Source of the DNA: AP-15 sp963774345
Lineage (GTDB): Bacteria; Pseudomonadota; Alphaproteobacteria; ATCC43930; CGMCC-115725
Direction of reading: 5' to 3'
Assembly: GCA_963774345.1 (NCBI GenBank)
Contig: CAVZFB010000049.1
Coordinates: 62,001-126,000 of the forward strand
DNA length: 64,000 nucleotides
This document shows, in pieces, positions 49,469-58,834 of this stretch (position 1 is the first letter of the stretch; each line of letters begins with the position of its first letter). The notes below the pieces were generated by a model, which was not told the DNA's origin, ran no database searches, and saw nothing but the letters and a program-made list of their open reading frames with translations. Both the position numbers and the translations under genes were made by a program.

Positions 49469-50311
49469 CTAGCCGCCGTCGAAAGGATTGGGATGTACGG
49501 CTTGTGCCTTTGCGATTGCTGCGATGGCCGCAATATCGTCGGCGCCGATCGACGCGATGCCGAAATCGCGGGCAACCACTTCACCGAACTCGGGGACGTC
49601 GTTGAGAGTGCGTCGCTCGGTCGTTCCGTCGCGGTTGCGAACCGTGAATTTGTTGTTGAAAAGGGTGTAACGGGCCACCGGGTCGGAGCGGGCGGCGATC
49701 AGATGATTGACGAACAGCGAATTCGGGTGGGTCGAGGTAAACCAGTTCGCGACCCCATAATCGACCGCCATCTGTTCTTGCGGCGAGAAGCGGTAGAGGC
49801 TCGCCCATGCATCGCCGAGCCTGGTTTCGAGGTCGAATTCGCCGCCGGCAGCGACCAGGCGGAAGGACCCGTGCGGCGTCGCCTGCTCGCTTCCGGCTCG
49901 GAGCGCCAAGGGTGCGGTCGGCGTCGGACCGCCAAATCCGACATCGGCGAGGTAGGGCCCTTCGGCCAAATCGACGCGCAGCAGCATGTGGGTGCGCGGC
50001 CCGATCGTCCCGGCCGGGCGGCCCCACTGCACGCGCGCCGCCAGCCCGACGGCGCTAAAGCCGATCCGGCGCAAAACATCGAGCAGCAGCAGATTGTGCT
50101 CGAAGCAATAGCCACCGCGCCGCTTACCCACGAGCTTCGTGTAGAGCGACGGCAGGTCGAGCCGGATCGGCCGCCTCAGGAGGACATCGAGGTTTTCGAA
50201 CGGGATCGCGGCCGCGTGCTTCGCGACGAGCGTCTGCAATACGGCGAGGGTGGCCTCGCGCGAGCCGGAATAGCCAATTCGCGCACAATAGGCGTCAATG
50301 TCGTCGCTCAT
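49469..50311 (-). CDS. nat: Arylamine N-acetyltransferase (NAT)
   Basis: The 280-residue protein's NAT signatures are AIPFENLDVLLRRPIRLD, KRRGGYCFEHNLLLLDVLRRIGF (catalytic Cys), GPRTHMLLRVDL (His) and YLADVGFGGPTPTAPL (Asp), a complete Cys-His-Asp triad. It transfers acetyl from acetyl-CoA to arylamines and hydrazines. The length is typical. It is in a minus-strand run with the LVIVD gene upstream (30 bp) and the cyclase downstream, possibly cotranscribed. Confidence 0.94.
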   Translation of the reverse strand: MSDDIDAYCARIGYSGSREATLAVLQTLVAKHAAAIPFENLDVLLRRPIRLDLPSLYTKLVGKRRGGYCFEHNLLLLDVLRRIGFSAVGLAARVQWGRPAGTIGPRTHMLLRVDLAEGPYLADVGFGGPTPTAPLALRAGSEQATPHGSFRLVAAGGEFDLETRLGDAWASLYRFSPQEQMAVDYGVANWFTSTHPNSLFVNHLIAARSDPVARYTLFNNKFTVRNRDGTTERRTLNDVPEFGEVVARDFGIASIGADDIAAIAAIAKAQAVHPNPFDGG

Positions 50312-50341
50312 CGCAGTCTCGCTCTCAGGTCGCGCCGCTCG

Positions 50342-51661
50342 TCAGTTCAACGGAACGCTGCCGGTGTACCGGATGATGTAGAGCCCGCCGGTCAGCCGGT
50401 CATTGGCGTAAATCAGTCCGTTCTCGTCGACATAGACATCGTTGATCTGGATCGTATGTGTCGGGTTTCCCGGCGGCGCTTCCGGGATCACATAGCCGAT
50501 CTCCACAGGATGCGACGGGTCAGCGGTCGAATAGGCGCGCACGCCACCGTTGAAATAGCTGCCGACGACCGTTTGCGTCAGCGTGCGCGAGGTGCCGATC
50601 GGCCGGTTCATGTTGATATTGTGCGAGCCAAACCGTCCGCCCGCGCGGCACAGCGCCGTCTCGTCGTGCACCGGCGGAAAAGGCGCCAGCGGGTATGGGT
50701 GCCGCTCGTTCGAGATATCCCAGACCCAGTTGCGCTTCGGCCAATCGCTGCAGTCGTTCCCGATCGCCTCCTCGCTCTGGATGGCAATGCCGCGGGAGGG
50801 GATTGCCACGACGGTGTGGGCAAACCCCTGGTCGAGCGACTGCCAGGAGCGGCGCACGATCGCCCGCGGCCGCGCCTTGTCCCCGATATCGAGGATCACC
50901 CAGCCGCCGTCGATCCAACCGATATAGGCGCGGTTCGGCTGGTCGGTCGGGATCGTCAGCGAGTGCATCCGGATACCGGAATCCGGCCGTTCGACCCGCG
51001 GCGGCGCTTCGGCAGCATCGCCAACCCGGGTGCCGGGCAGCCACCAGCGGCCCACCTCATGCGGCTGTGCAGGATTGGAGACGTCCACAATCATCAGGAA
51101 TTGGTCGTCCTCGGGATTGCGCGAGATGAAATCGCGCGCGCCGGTCGACAGATAGGCGTAATGCCCGTCAGTGAACCAGACATAGTGGACGCCACGCGAG
51201 TGCGGACCGGACGTGTCGAAATGCGACAGCTTCTTCGGATGGACCGGATCGCTGATGTCATAGATATCGATCCCGGCGTTGGGCTGACCAGGCTTTTCGG
51301 TCTGGTGCGCCACGACCAGGGTGTCGCCGGCGAGGCCCAGCGAGTTGCAGCGGACAAAATCCGCCTCGACCGGTATTTGAGCGATGACGGCAGGCGCTTC
51401 GGGCTTGGTCACGTCGATCACGCTGATGCACATCGGCGCCGATTCATGCGCGAGGTAGAGAACCCGCTGGCCATTTGCATATTGCTTCAGCGCCAGCCCT
51501 TCGCCGCCCTTTCCAGCGCCGTTCAGGTCACTCCGGCCGATGATCCGCATGTTGCTGGCCTCGTCGGAGGCGAGCGCGCCTTGGGCGCAGGCCGGCCCGG
51601 CACCGAACAAAGGGACCGCAGCGCCGAGGGCAGCCACGAGAGCGACAATCAATTTGCCCAT
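50342..51661 (-). CDS. LVIVD-repeat exported protein
   Basis: The 439-residue protein has a signal peptide (residues 1-27, LIVALVAALGAAVPLFGAGPACAQG). Repeated beta-propeller-like units carry the motifs ISVIDVTKPEAPAVIAQIPV, IDIYDISDPVHPKKLSHF, LMIVDVSNPAQPHEVGRW, WVILDIGDKARPRAI and WVWDISNERHPYP, the LVIVD repeat pattern (D-x-S/T-x-P-x-x-P). Such proteins form extracytoplasmic propellers of mostly unknown function. The gene precedes nat on the same strand with 30 bp between. Confidence 0.88.
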   Translation of the reverse strand: MGKLIVALVAALGAAVPLFGAGPACAQGALASDEASNMRIIGRSDLNGAGKGGEGLALKQYANGQRVLYLAHESAPMCISVIDVTKPEAPAVIAQIPVEADFVRCNSLGLAGDTLVVAHQTEKPGQPNAGIDIYDISDPVHPKKLSHFDTSGPHSRGVHYVWFTDGHYAYLSTGARDFISRNPEDDQFLMIVDVSNPAQPHEVGRWWLPGTRVGDAAEAPPRVERPDSGIRMHSLTIPTDQPNRAYIGWIDGGWVILDIGDKARPRAIVRRSWQSLDQGFAHTVVAIPSRGIAIQSEEAIGNDCSDWPKRNWVWDISNERHPYPLAPFPPVHDETALCRAGGRFGSHNINMNRPIGTSRTLTQTVVGSYFNGGVRAYSTADPSHPVEIGYVIPEAPPGNPTHTIQINDVYVDENGLIYANDRLTGGLYIIRYTGSVPLN

Positions 51662-51798
51662 TCGGATCCTCCTAGGAAAGCAATCAGGCGTGGTATATAA
51701 ATTTACGGGTCGGATTTCATCACGGCAGCTCGTCGAATTTGGTCATGTCGATCAGCGACCTCTGATGCGATCCAGCCTGATCTTTCAGTTACACTCCG

Positions 51799-52416
51799 TT
51801 ACTCGCACAGCGATTTCGCCGGGGTCCCGTCCGCGATCTCGAAATGCGCATGCGTCGGCTGCATCTCAACCCCGTTGACCGGCAGCATATCCTGCGGACA
51901 GGCCGAGAAAGCGACGACACAATCCACCTCCGCGCGCAGGGCCACATGGCTCCCCGGCGTGCTGACCGGGGGCCGGACCTCGACCCGATTGCCGTCGACA
52001 ACCGGAATGTTCATGAAGAGGTTGAGTGGCGCCGGCGTCTCCGGCGGAGAGAGGCCCAACTCGGCCATCCCCGCGGCAAGGTTATCGGTGCAGTTGTCGT
52101 GGTATTCCGCGCAGCCGAGCAACTCGTAACGCCAACGGTCGCAGGCGGCGAACAAAGTGTCGTGAATGCCGCCGGAGGTGTCTTCGACAATGGTCAGGAT
52201 CGGCCGTCTGACGTTGGTGACCAGCGTGTCCCCGACCGCGGGGATGATCCGGCCGATCGCGACGCGGCTGTGCTCCATCGACATGAATTCGCGCAAATCC
52301 TCGGCGTTGAACGCCCAGGTATCGACGACCTGCTGGCCGGTCGTATTGATCACCTTGACCACTTGACCCTTTCGGAGGCGTGCGGCCTTGCCGTGGCGCG
52401 CCGGGATCTCGATCAT
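51799..52416 (-). CDS. DUF1989 (urea carboxylase-associated) protein
   Basis: The 205-residue protein has the DUF1989 features: IPARHGKAARLRKGQVVKVINTTGQQVVDTWAFNAED, FMSMEHSRVAIGRIIPAVGDTLVTNVRRPILTIVEDTSGGIHDTLFAACDRWRY, NLFMNIPV and CVVAFSACPQDMLPVNG, including the metal-binding His/Cys positions. DUF1989 proteins sit beside urea carboxylase (uca) in many bacteria and act on guanidine or urea-related metabolites. No urea carboxylase is adjacent here. AGAGGA precedes the ATG at 52416. Confidence 0.9.
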   Translation of the reverse strand: MIEIPARHGKAARLRKGQVVKVINTTGQQVVDTWAFNAEDLREFMSMEHSRVAIGRIIPAVGDTLVTNVRRPILTIVEDTSGGIHDTLFAACDRWRYELLGCAEYHDNCTDNLAAGMAELGLSPPETPAPLNLFMNIPVVDGNRVEVRPPVSTPGSHVALRAEVDCVVAFSACPQDMLPVNGVEMQPTHAHFEIADGTPAKSLCE

Positions 52417-52461
52417 GTGGTCCTCTACTTGCTGGCTTGCGGCGAGTGTAGCAGGGAGCTG

Positions 52462-52659
52462 TTATCTGCCGCCGGAAGGGACCTCGATCGGCGCGCAGTT
52501 GGTCCGCCCGGACATCAGACAATCCTCGAGATGTGATTCCTTTTGCAGCGCATGAACCAAATAGACAGCGGCAATGACCAGCGCCAACACCACGACCAGC
52601 CCAATCACCGCTCCGGATCGCGATCGTTCGCCGCCTTGATCGTCGGGGGGTTGGGCCAT
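52462..52659 (-). CDS. Small single-pass membrane protein
   Basis: The 65-residue protein has a hydrophilic N-terminus (MAQPPDDQGGERSRS), one transmembrane helix (GAVIGLVVVLALVIAAVYLVHAL) and a periplasmic tail with two Cys (LEDCLMSGRTNCAPIE). Small proteins of this pattern (xxEDCLMSGRxNC) recur in Rhizobiales and Rhodospirillales as I recall; function unknown. The start spacing and composition support a real gene. Confidence 0.65.
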   Translation of the reverse strand: MAQPPDDQGGERSRSGAVIGLVVVLALVIAAVYLVHALQKESHLEDCLMSGRTNCAPIEVPSGGR

Positions 52660-52810
52660 CGCAATACCTCCGGTGCAATCGGCTGACCGTCGGCGACAGC
52701 CTCTAGCCGACCATTATATGCGGCCGAAACGCCCGGCAACGCCGCCGTTCGCGTCTTGTCAAACGATCTTGGGATGCGCGAGAAGTCAGCCCGACCAAGT
52801 GGAGATCGCC

Positions 52811-54100
52811 GTGACCGATCCGCGCTCGTTATCCGCCAGAGACGCCGCTCGGCAGATCGCCGAGGGCAAGCTTACCGCCGAGGCGTTGGTATCGGCCTAT
52901 CTCGGCCATGTCGCCGCGCGCGAGGGCGTTGTCGGCGCCTGGCAATATCTTGGCCGCGACCAGGCGCTGGCCGAAGCTCGGCGGCGTGACGCCGAGGCCC
53001 CGCGCGGGCCATTGCACGGGGTCCCGATCGCGGTCAAGGACCTGATCGACACGTCAGACATGCCGACCGCCTACGGCTCGCCGATCTATCGCGGCCACCA
53101 GCCGGCCAGCGATGCCTCCTGCGTTGCGCTCGCCCGCGCCGCCGGGGCGGTCGTTCTCGGCAAGACCGTCACCACCGAATTTGCGACCTTCACCCCCGGT
53201 AAGACCGCGAACCCGCGCAACCCCGCCCACACGCCCGGCGGCTCGTCGAGCGGCTCGGCTGCGGCGGTCGCCGACGGCATGGCGCCGCTTGCTTTCGGCA
53301 CCCAGACCGCCGGATCAGTGATCCGCCCCGCCTCGTTTTGCGGCTGCATCGGCTACAAGCCGAGCTTCGGTCTGATCAACCGGGCCGGTGTCAAGCCGCT
53401 CGCCGACAGTCTCGACACGGTCGGCGTTCTCGCCCGCACAGTCGACGACGCGGCGTTTTTCGCCGGCGTGCTGACCGAGCGTCAGGCGCTGCGCCATTTG
53501 GCTGCGCCCGGCCGGCCGCCGCATTTCGGCCTCTACCGCACGCCGATGTGGGACGAGGCCGAGCCTGCGACCGCTGCCGCCCTCGATACGGCACGCGCCG
53601 CGCTCGAACGCGCTGGGGCGCGGGTCGAAGAGCTGGCCAGCGCCCCCGACCACCACGGGCTGACCGCGGCGCAAGACAAGATCATGGGGTTCGAGACGGT
53701 GCGCGCGCTCGCTGATGAGCGCATCAGGCACAGCGCCGAGCTGTCGCCTCGGCTCGCCCAGCTGCTCGATGCCGGAATGACGGTCGGGGCCGAGGAATAC
53801 GACGTCGCACGCGCCCTGACCGAAGCGGCGCGCGCCGGGCTCGCTGGTTTTTTTGCTGGATGCGACGCGATCCTGGTTCCGGCGGCGCCTGGCGAAGCGC
53901 CGGCCGGGCTCGGCTACACCGGAGACCCGGTGTTCAACCGCATGTGGACCTTGCTCGGGGTGCCCTGCGTGACCGTTCCTGCACGCTGGGGCGAAAGCGG
54001 GCTGCCGACCGGGGTTCAGCTCGTCGGCCGAATGCATGACGACGCACGGCTGATGGCTTGCGCGGCCTTTCTCGAACGCGCCCTCGCCGAGACCGCGTGA
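52811..54100 (+). CDS. Amidase-signature-family hydrolase
   Basis: The 429-residue amidase has the triad Lys in PIAVKDLIDTSDMPTAYGSP, the cis-Ser/Ser in HTPGGSSSGSAAAVADGMAPLAFGTQTAGSVIRPASFCG, and the SLDTVGVLARTVDD block. It hydrolyses an amide bond; the substrate is not predictable from sequence. It differs from the AtzF-type protein at 10570-11967. The GTG at 52811 follows GGAG and gives the natural N-terminus; the frame upstream is not protein-like. The stop overlaps the start of a small lipoprotein gene. Confidence 0.9.
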   Translation: MTDPRSLSARDAARQIAEGKLTAEALVSAYLGHVAAREGVVGAWQYLGRDQALAEARRRDAEAPRGPLHGVPIAVKDLIDTSDMPTAYGSPIYRGHQPASDASCVALARAAGAVVLGKTVTTEFATFTPGKTANPRNPAHTPGGSSSGSAAAVADGMAPLAFGTQTAGSVIRPASFCGCIGYKPSFGLINRAGVKPLADSLDTVGVLARTVDDAAFFAGVLTERQALRHLAAPGRPPHFGLYRTPMWDEAEPATAAALDTARAALERAGARVEELASAPDHHGLTAAQDKIMGFETVRALADERIRHSAELSPRLAQLLDAGMTVGAEEYDVARALTEAARAGLAGFFAGCDAILVPAAPGEAPAGLGYTGDPVFNRMWTLLGVPCVTVPARWGESGLPTGVQLVGRMHDDARLMACAAFLERALAETA

Positions 54101-54396
54101 AGGCGGCAACAGGCCTCGTGCTGCTGGTCACGGCGGCAGGGCTCGCCGCCTGCTCGGCGCTCACCCCCTACCCGACTGAACCCCAGCCTGCCGCCGCCGG
54201 CATGAAGGATGCTGGGACACGGGTGGCGATCTGCTACGACGCCCTCGTCAGCTCGCGCGCCGCGGTCCAAAAGGCCGCACAGGACGAATGCACGCCGGAT
54301 ACCCGCGCCACGCGCGTCGATACCGACTGGAAGCTTGACTTTTGCCCGCTGTTGTTGCCGGCCCGCGCCACCTTTGTCTGCGCTCCAAAGAAATAG
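54097..54396 (+). CDS. Small lipoprotein
   Basis: The 99-residue protein has a lipoprotein signal peptide: KAATGLVLLVTAAGLAAC, with the lipobox LAAC whose Cys is lipid-modified. The mature part has two further Cys (CYDAL, CTPDT, later DFCPLL). A short protein with YDALVSSRAAVQKAAQDEC is reminiscent of small alphaproteobacterial envelope lipoproteins but I recognise no family. GTG 54097 overlaps the amidase stop (gtga), so it is coupled to it. Confidence 0.7.
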   Translation: MKAATGLVLLVTAAGLAACSALTPYPTEPQPAAAGMKDAGTRVAICYDALVSSRAAVQKAAQDECTPDTRATRVDTDWKLDFCPLLLPARATFVCAPKK

Positions 54397-54499
54397 CGCG
54401 CATACCGAGGCCATGGGCGGCGACAGCGGCAAGGTGTTGCCGCGCCGCGCCGGCAGGTTTAGAGGCTGGCCACTATCCCTTCGATGAGGATCGCACCCG

Positions 54500-54877
54500 A
54501 TGCCGTTTGATAAGCCCCATCTCGAATTTCACCGCGTCGATATGAGCTCCGGCTGGCAGACCCCGCAGGGCTATCCGCCCGGCATCGAGCAGAAGATCTT
54601 GGCCGGCGCGCTCGACGAGAAAGGCCACAGCGGCAGCCGCACCCGGCTGCTACGCTTTGCGCCCGGGGTCTATACGACCGCACCCTTTGTTCACGAATAC
54701 TGGGAGGAGGTTTATTTGGTGTCGGGTGACCTGACCGTCGGCAACGACGCCGAGGGCCGGGGCGGCGAGAACTTCCCTTCCAACACCTATGCTTGCCGGC
54801 CGCCAGGTGCGGTGCACGGCCCGTTCAAATCGAACGGCGGATGCCTGCTGTACGAAACTCACTATTACGCCGAGTGA
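54500..54877 (+). CDS. Cupin-domain protein
   Basis: The 125-residue single cupin barrel shows RLLRFAPGVYTTAPFVHEYWEEVYLVSGDLTV (cupin motif 1: His, x, Glu pattern) and RPPGAVHGPFKSNGGCLLYETHYY (motif 2). This type (ChrR-like or an acireductone-type fold) binds a metal, but its reaction is unknown. It stands 103 bp after the lipoprotein gene and 147 bp before the radical SAM pair, on the same strand. Confidence 0.82.
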   Translation: MPFDKPHLEFHRVDMSSGWQTPQGYPPGIEQKILAGALDEKGHSGSRTRLLRFAPGVYTTAPFVHEYWEEVYLVSGDLTVGNDAEGRGGENFPSNTYACRPPGAVHGPFKSNGGCLLYETHYYAE

Positions 54878-55024
54878 GGTTAGCGCCGACGGGCGTAACA
54901 GGCGCGTTCCCCGTTGATCGGGTAGCGGCCGCCGGGATCCCTTTTACGTCATTTGACGAAGCTTTTTCCGGGATTTATGCGATAGTCCCGCTATCATTCG
55001 GATGAGCGACCGACAGGGGTGACG

Positions 55025-56809
55025 ATGCCGATCCGGCCGAGGCGCAGCGATCCGCCCGTCTTCCATGTCGTATTGATCAAGCCGACCCATTATGACGACG
55101 ACGGCTATCCGATCCGCTGGGTTAAGGCCGCTATACCGTCAAATACGCTGGCCAGCCTGAATAGTCTGACTGAAGACGCGGTCCGACGGCAAGTGCTCGG
55201 ACCCGACGTCACCATCCGACTTCATACTTTCGACGAGACCAATCAACGCGTGTATCCATCTCGACTCATTCGGGCAATCCGCAAAGCCGGCGGGCGGGCG
55301 CTGATTGGGCTGGTCGGGGTCCAATCGAACCAGTTTCCGCGCGCCGTCGATGTCGCCCGGCCGTTTCGCATTGCGGGCCTCCCCGTTTGCATCGGCGGCT
55401 TCCACGTCTCGGGCTGCATTGCCATGCTGCCTGAAATGCCACCCGAGATCGTCGAGGCGCAAGCGCTCGGCATTTCGTTTTTTGCCGGTGAGGCCGAAGG
55501 CGGCCGTATCGACGCGGTCTTGCGGGACGCTTGGAATGGCGCGCTGCAGCCCGTCTACAACTACATGAGCGACCTGCCGGGGCTCGAAGCCGAGCCACTG
55601 CCGATCCTGCCGCGGCGTCATATTCGCAGGATCGCTCACTCGTTTTCGAGCTTCGATCTCGGTCGCGGCTGCCCCTATCAATGCTCGTTTTGCACTATCA
55701 TCAACGTCCAGGGCCGCAAGAGCCGGTTTCGCACGCCCGACGATCTCGAACGGGCCATCCGGGAAAATTACGCGCGCGGCATCCGCCGATTCTTCATTAC
55801 GGACGACAATTTCGCGCGCAACCGCAACTGGGAGGTGCTGTTCGACCGGATGATCAGATTGCGCCAGAACGACGGGATCAGGCTCAACCTGATGATCCAG
55901 GTCGATACTCTGTGCCACCGTATTCCGAACTTCATCGAAAAGGCGGCGCGGGCCGGGGTGCGCCGCGTCTTCATCGGGCTGGAAAACATCAACCCTGACA
56001 ATCTGATCGCGACGAAGAAACACCAGAACAAAATCACCGAATACCGTGTGATGCTACAAAAATGGCGTGAGCACGGGATGATCACCTATGCCGGCTACAT
56101 CACCGGATTTCCTGGCGACACCAAACAGTCGATCCTGCGCGATATCGAGATCATCAAGCGCGAGTTGCCCCTCGACCTCCTCGAACTGTTTTATTTGACG
56201 CCATTACCGGGTTCCGAAGACCACCGGACCTTGTGGCAAGACGGCGTCTGGATGGACGACGACCTGAACAAATACGACCTGTCGCACCGAGTCACCCATC
56301 ATCCGCGCATCTCGGACGCCGATTGGGAGGAAACCTACCGCGCCGCCTGGGAGAGCTTTTACAGTTTCGATCATATGCGCACGATCTTGCGGCGTGCCGC
56401 AGCCAATCCCAACGGCCGTCCGCGGACGATTGTGATCGCCTTGTTGTGGTTCAAGCTTGCGGTAACGTTCGAGGGCGTCCACCCGCTCGAAGGCGGCGCC
56501 ATTCGCCGCAAGGCCAGACGCGAGCGGCGCCCCGGGCTCCCGCGCCTGACCCCGATGGAGTTCTATCCCCGCGCCGCCGTGGAAATCGCTGCCAAGGCTT
56601 GGAATTACTGGTCAGTGTTTCGCCGTACCCAGCAAATCCTGAAGGAGACGCTCGCCGCCCCGGATCGAGGGGCCTACTCCGATCTGTCGATCACCCCACC
56701 GGAAGCCGATGAATTCGACCACCTCGACCTGTATCGCCTGACGAACGGCGGCGAGGGGGCGCGCGCCCGCAAACGCCGCGATGACATGCTGAGGGCAAAG
56801 GTTGCCTGA
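55025..56809 (+). CDS. B12-binding-type radical SAM protein, copy 1
   Basis: The 594-residue protein's N-terminal ~190 residues form a Rossmann-like cobalamin-binding-type region (VVLIKPTHYDDDGYPIRWVKAAIPSNTLA, IGLVGVQSNQFPRAVDVARPFRIAGLPVCIGGFHVSG) without a visible DxHxxG. A radical SAM core follows with GRGCPYQCSFCTIINVQGR (CxxxCxxC, 4Fe-4S), RRFFITDDNFARN and VFIGLENINPDNL. A C-terminal ~150-residue helical extension ends near the ADEFDHLDLYRL segment. The family resembles BchE/HpnJ-type B12 radical SAM enzymes only in architecture; the substrate is unknown. ATG 55025 follows AGGGG. Confidence 0.88.
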   Translation: MPIRPRRSDPPVFHVVLIKPTHYDDDGYPIRWVKAAIPSNTLASLNSLTEDAVRRQVLGPDVTIRLHTFDETNQRVYPSRLIRAIRKAGGRALIGLVGVQSNQFPRAVDVARPFRIAGLPVCIGGFHVSGCIAMLPEMPPEIVEAQALGISFFAGEAEGGRIDAVLRDAWNGALQPVYNYMSDLPGLEAEPLPILPRRHIRRIAHSFSSFDLGRGCPYQCSFCTIINVQGRKSRFRTPDDLERAIRENYARGIRRFFITDDNFARNRNWEVLFDRMIRLRQNDGIRLNLMIQVDTLCHRIPNFIEKAARAGVRRVFIGLENINPDNLIATKKHQNKITEYRVMLQKWREHGMITYAGYITGFPGDTKQSILRDIEIIKRELPLDLLELFYLTPLPGSEDHRTLWQDGVWMDDDLNKYDLSHRVTHHPRISDADWEETYRAAWESFYSFDHMRTILRRAAANPNGRPRTIVIALLWFKLAVTFEGVHPLEGGAIRRKARRERRPGLPRLTPMEFYPRAAVEIAAKAWNYWSVFRRTQQILKETLAAPDRGAYSDLSITPPEADEFDHLDLYRLTNGGEGARARKRRDDMLRAKVA

Positions 56810-56887
56810 CCGCATCGTGCGCTTAGAAGCTTTTGCCGGGGCCACGATTGTGCACTATCGTACAAATGTACACCGACAGGGGGGACG

Positions 56888-58672
56888 ATGCCGACCCAAC
56901 CGAGGCGCGGCGATCCGTCCCTCTTTCATCTCGTGCTGATCAAGCCGACGCATTACGACGATGACGGCTATCCGATCCGTTGGGTCAAGGCGGCGATCCC
57001 GTCGAACACGCTGGCCTGCCTAAACGGCTTGGCCGAAGACGCCGCGCGGCGCGGGGTGCTCGGCCCCAGCGTCGGCATCCGCCTCCATACCTTTGACGAG
57101 ACCAACCAACGCGTTCGCCCGCCCCGGATCATCCGAGCGATTCGCCGGGCAGGCGGTCGGGCGCTGATCGGGATGGTCGGCGTCCAGTCGAACCAGTTTC
57201 CGCGCGCCGTCGATCTTGCCCGCCCGTTTCTCGCGGCCGGCCTGCCGGTTTGCATCGGCGGCTTTCACGTCTCCGGCTCGATCGCGATGCTGCCGCAAAT
57301 GCCGTCGGAGATGGCGGAGGCGCAGGCGTTGGGGATTTCGTTTTTCGCTGGCGAAGCCGAACTCGGCCGCCTCGACCAAGTCATGCTTGACGCCTGGGAT
57401 GGCGCCCTGAAGCCCGTCTACAATTACATGAACGATCTTCCGGCCCTCGAAGGGGAGCCGGCGCCAATGCTACCGCCCCGCCATATCCGACGGATTTCGG
57501 GGTCTTTGTCGAGCCTCGATCTCGGCCGCGGATGCCCTTACCAGTGCTCATTTTGCACGATCATCAACGTCCAGGGCCGTAAGAGCCGGTTCCGCACCCC
57601 CGACGATCTCGAACGCGCGATCCGTGAGAACTATGCCCATGGGATCCGACGCTTTTTCATCACCGACGACAACTTTGCGCGCAACCGCCACTGGGAAGAA
57701 TTATTTGATCGCATGATCCGCCTGCGCCTTGGCGAGGGCCTGAAAATCGGGTTTACGATCCAGGTTGATACTTTGTGCCACCGCATCCCGAACTTCATTG
57801 AAAAGGCGGCTAAGGCCGGGGTGCGCCGGGTCTTTATCGGCCTCGAAAACATCAACCCCGATAATCTGATTGCCAGCAAGAAACACCAGAACAAGATCAC
57901 CGAATACCGGATGATGCTGCAAAAGTGGCGCGAGCACGGCGCCATCACCTGTGCCGGCTATATTATTGGTTTTCCCGGCGACACTAAGGAATCGATCCTG
58001 CGAGACGTCGACATCATCAAGCGCGAGATGCCGCTCGATGTCCTCGAATTGTTCTACCTGACCCCGCTGCCCGGCTCTGAGGACCACAAGGTGCTGTGGC
58101 AGAACGGCGCGTGGATGGATGACGATCTGAACAAATATGACCTCTACCACCGAGTGTCGCACCATCCGAAAATGGCGGACACGGATTGGGACGATGCCTA
58201 CCGCGCCGCCTGGGAGAGCTTTTACAGTTTCGACCACATGCGCACGATCCTGCGCCGCGCCGCAGCCAACCCGAACGGGCGGCCGCAAACGACCTTGACG
58301 ACGCTGTTGTGGTTCAAGCTGATGACCATGTTCGAAGCGGTCCATCCGCTCGAAGGAGGCGCATTTCGCCGCAAGTCGCGGCGGGAGCGGCGCTACGGGC
58401 TAGCGCCGGAGAACCCCGTTGTCTTCTACCCGCGCTGTCTGCTTGAAATCGTCGTAAAGGCTTGGGGCTATTGGTCGGTCTATCGGCGTTCTCGGACGAT
58501 GCTGAAGGCCGTCCTGGCGGCCCCCGAGCGGTGGACCTATACCGACCTCTCGATTGCGCCGCCGGAAGCCGACGAATTCGATAATCTCGATCTCTATCAC
58601 GCCACGAGCGGCGGAGAAGCAGCGCTCGCACGAATGCGCCGCGACGACGCGCTACGCGAGAAAACGTACTGA
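56888..58672 (+). CDS. B12-binding-type radical SAM protein, copy 2
   Basis: The 594-residue paralog of the preceding gene has the same order of parts: LIKPTHYDDDGYPIRWVKAAIPSNTLA, IGMVGVQSNQFPRAVD, the GRGCPYQCSFCTIINVQGR cluster, FFITDDNFARNRHWEELF, VFIGLENINPDNL and the C-terminal PPEADEFDNLDLYHA. Differences are scattered, mostly conservative, with more in the C-terminal ~100 residues. It starts 78 bp after copy 1 and is followed after ~160 bp by hemA on the same strand. Retention of two copies suggests diverged substrates or dosage. Confidence 0.88.
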   Translation: MPTQPRRGDPSLFHLVLIKPTHYDDDGYPIRWVKAAIPSNTLACLNGLAEDAARRGVLGPSVGIRLHTFDETNQRVRPPRIIRAIRRAGGRALIGMVGVQSNQFPRAVDLARPFLAAGLPVCIGGFHVSGSIAMLPQMPSEMAEAQALGISFFAGEAELGRLDQVMLDAWDGALKPVYNYMNDLPALEGEPAPMLPPRHIRRISGSLSSLDLGRGCPYQCSFCTIINVQGRKSRFRTPDDLERAIRENYAHGIRRFFITDDNFARNRHWEELFDRMIRLRLGEGLKIGFTIQVDTLCHRIPNFIEKAAKAGVRRVFIGLENINPDNLIASKKHQNKITEYRMMLQKWREHGAITCAGYIIGFPGDTKESILRDVDIIKREMPLDVLELFYLTPLPGSEDHKVLWQNGAWMDDDLNKYDLYHRVSHHPKMADTDWDDAYRAAWESFYSFDHMRTILRRAAANPNGRPQTTLTTLLWFKLMTMFEAVHPLEGGAFRRKSRRERRYGLAPENPVVFYPRCLLEIVVKAWGYWSVYRRSRTMLKAVLAAPERWTYTDLSIAPPEADEFDNLDLYHATSGGEAALARMRRDDALREKTY

Positions 58673-58834
58673 GGAGGCGATTTTCGGCAACCGATGGGCC
58701 GTTGGCGCGCTCCGGGTCTGGTCCGCCGCCTAGCTAGTAGGAGGCCGAGAGGCGGACGGTTGGACTGCGACACGGCGTCCGCCGCCGGTGCGGAATGTTA
58801 TGTTATGGTCGACCCTCCTGCGATTATGGCGGCG

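Larger units (their letters stand above)
54957..58672 (+). repeat. Tandem duplication of a radical SAM gene including its leader
   Basis: The genes at 55025-56809 and 56888-58672 are paralogs that line up along their full length with very high identity. Their leaders also match: GAAGCTTTTTCCGGG at ~54959 against GAAGCTTTTGCCGGGG at ~56826, then CACCGACAGGGG-GACGATG immediately before each start. The unit of about 1.86 kb, promoter included, was thus duplicated in tandem. Confidence 0.8.

Noticed and set aside
49391..51700. 769-codon plus-strand frame covering the cyclase, nat and LVIVD genes
   Set aside because: All three minus-strand genes are well-supported family members; the long frame only reflects GC-rich codon bias.
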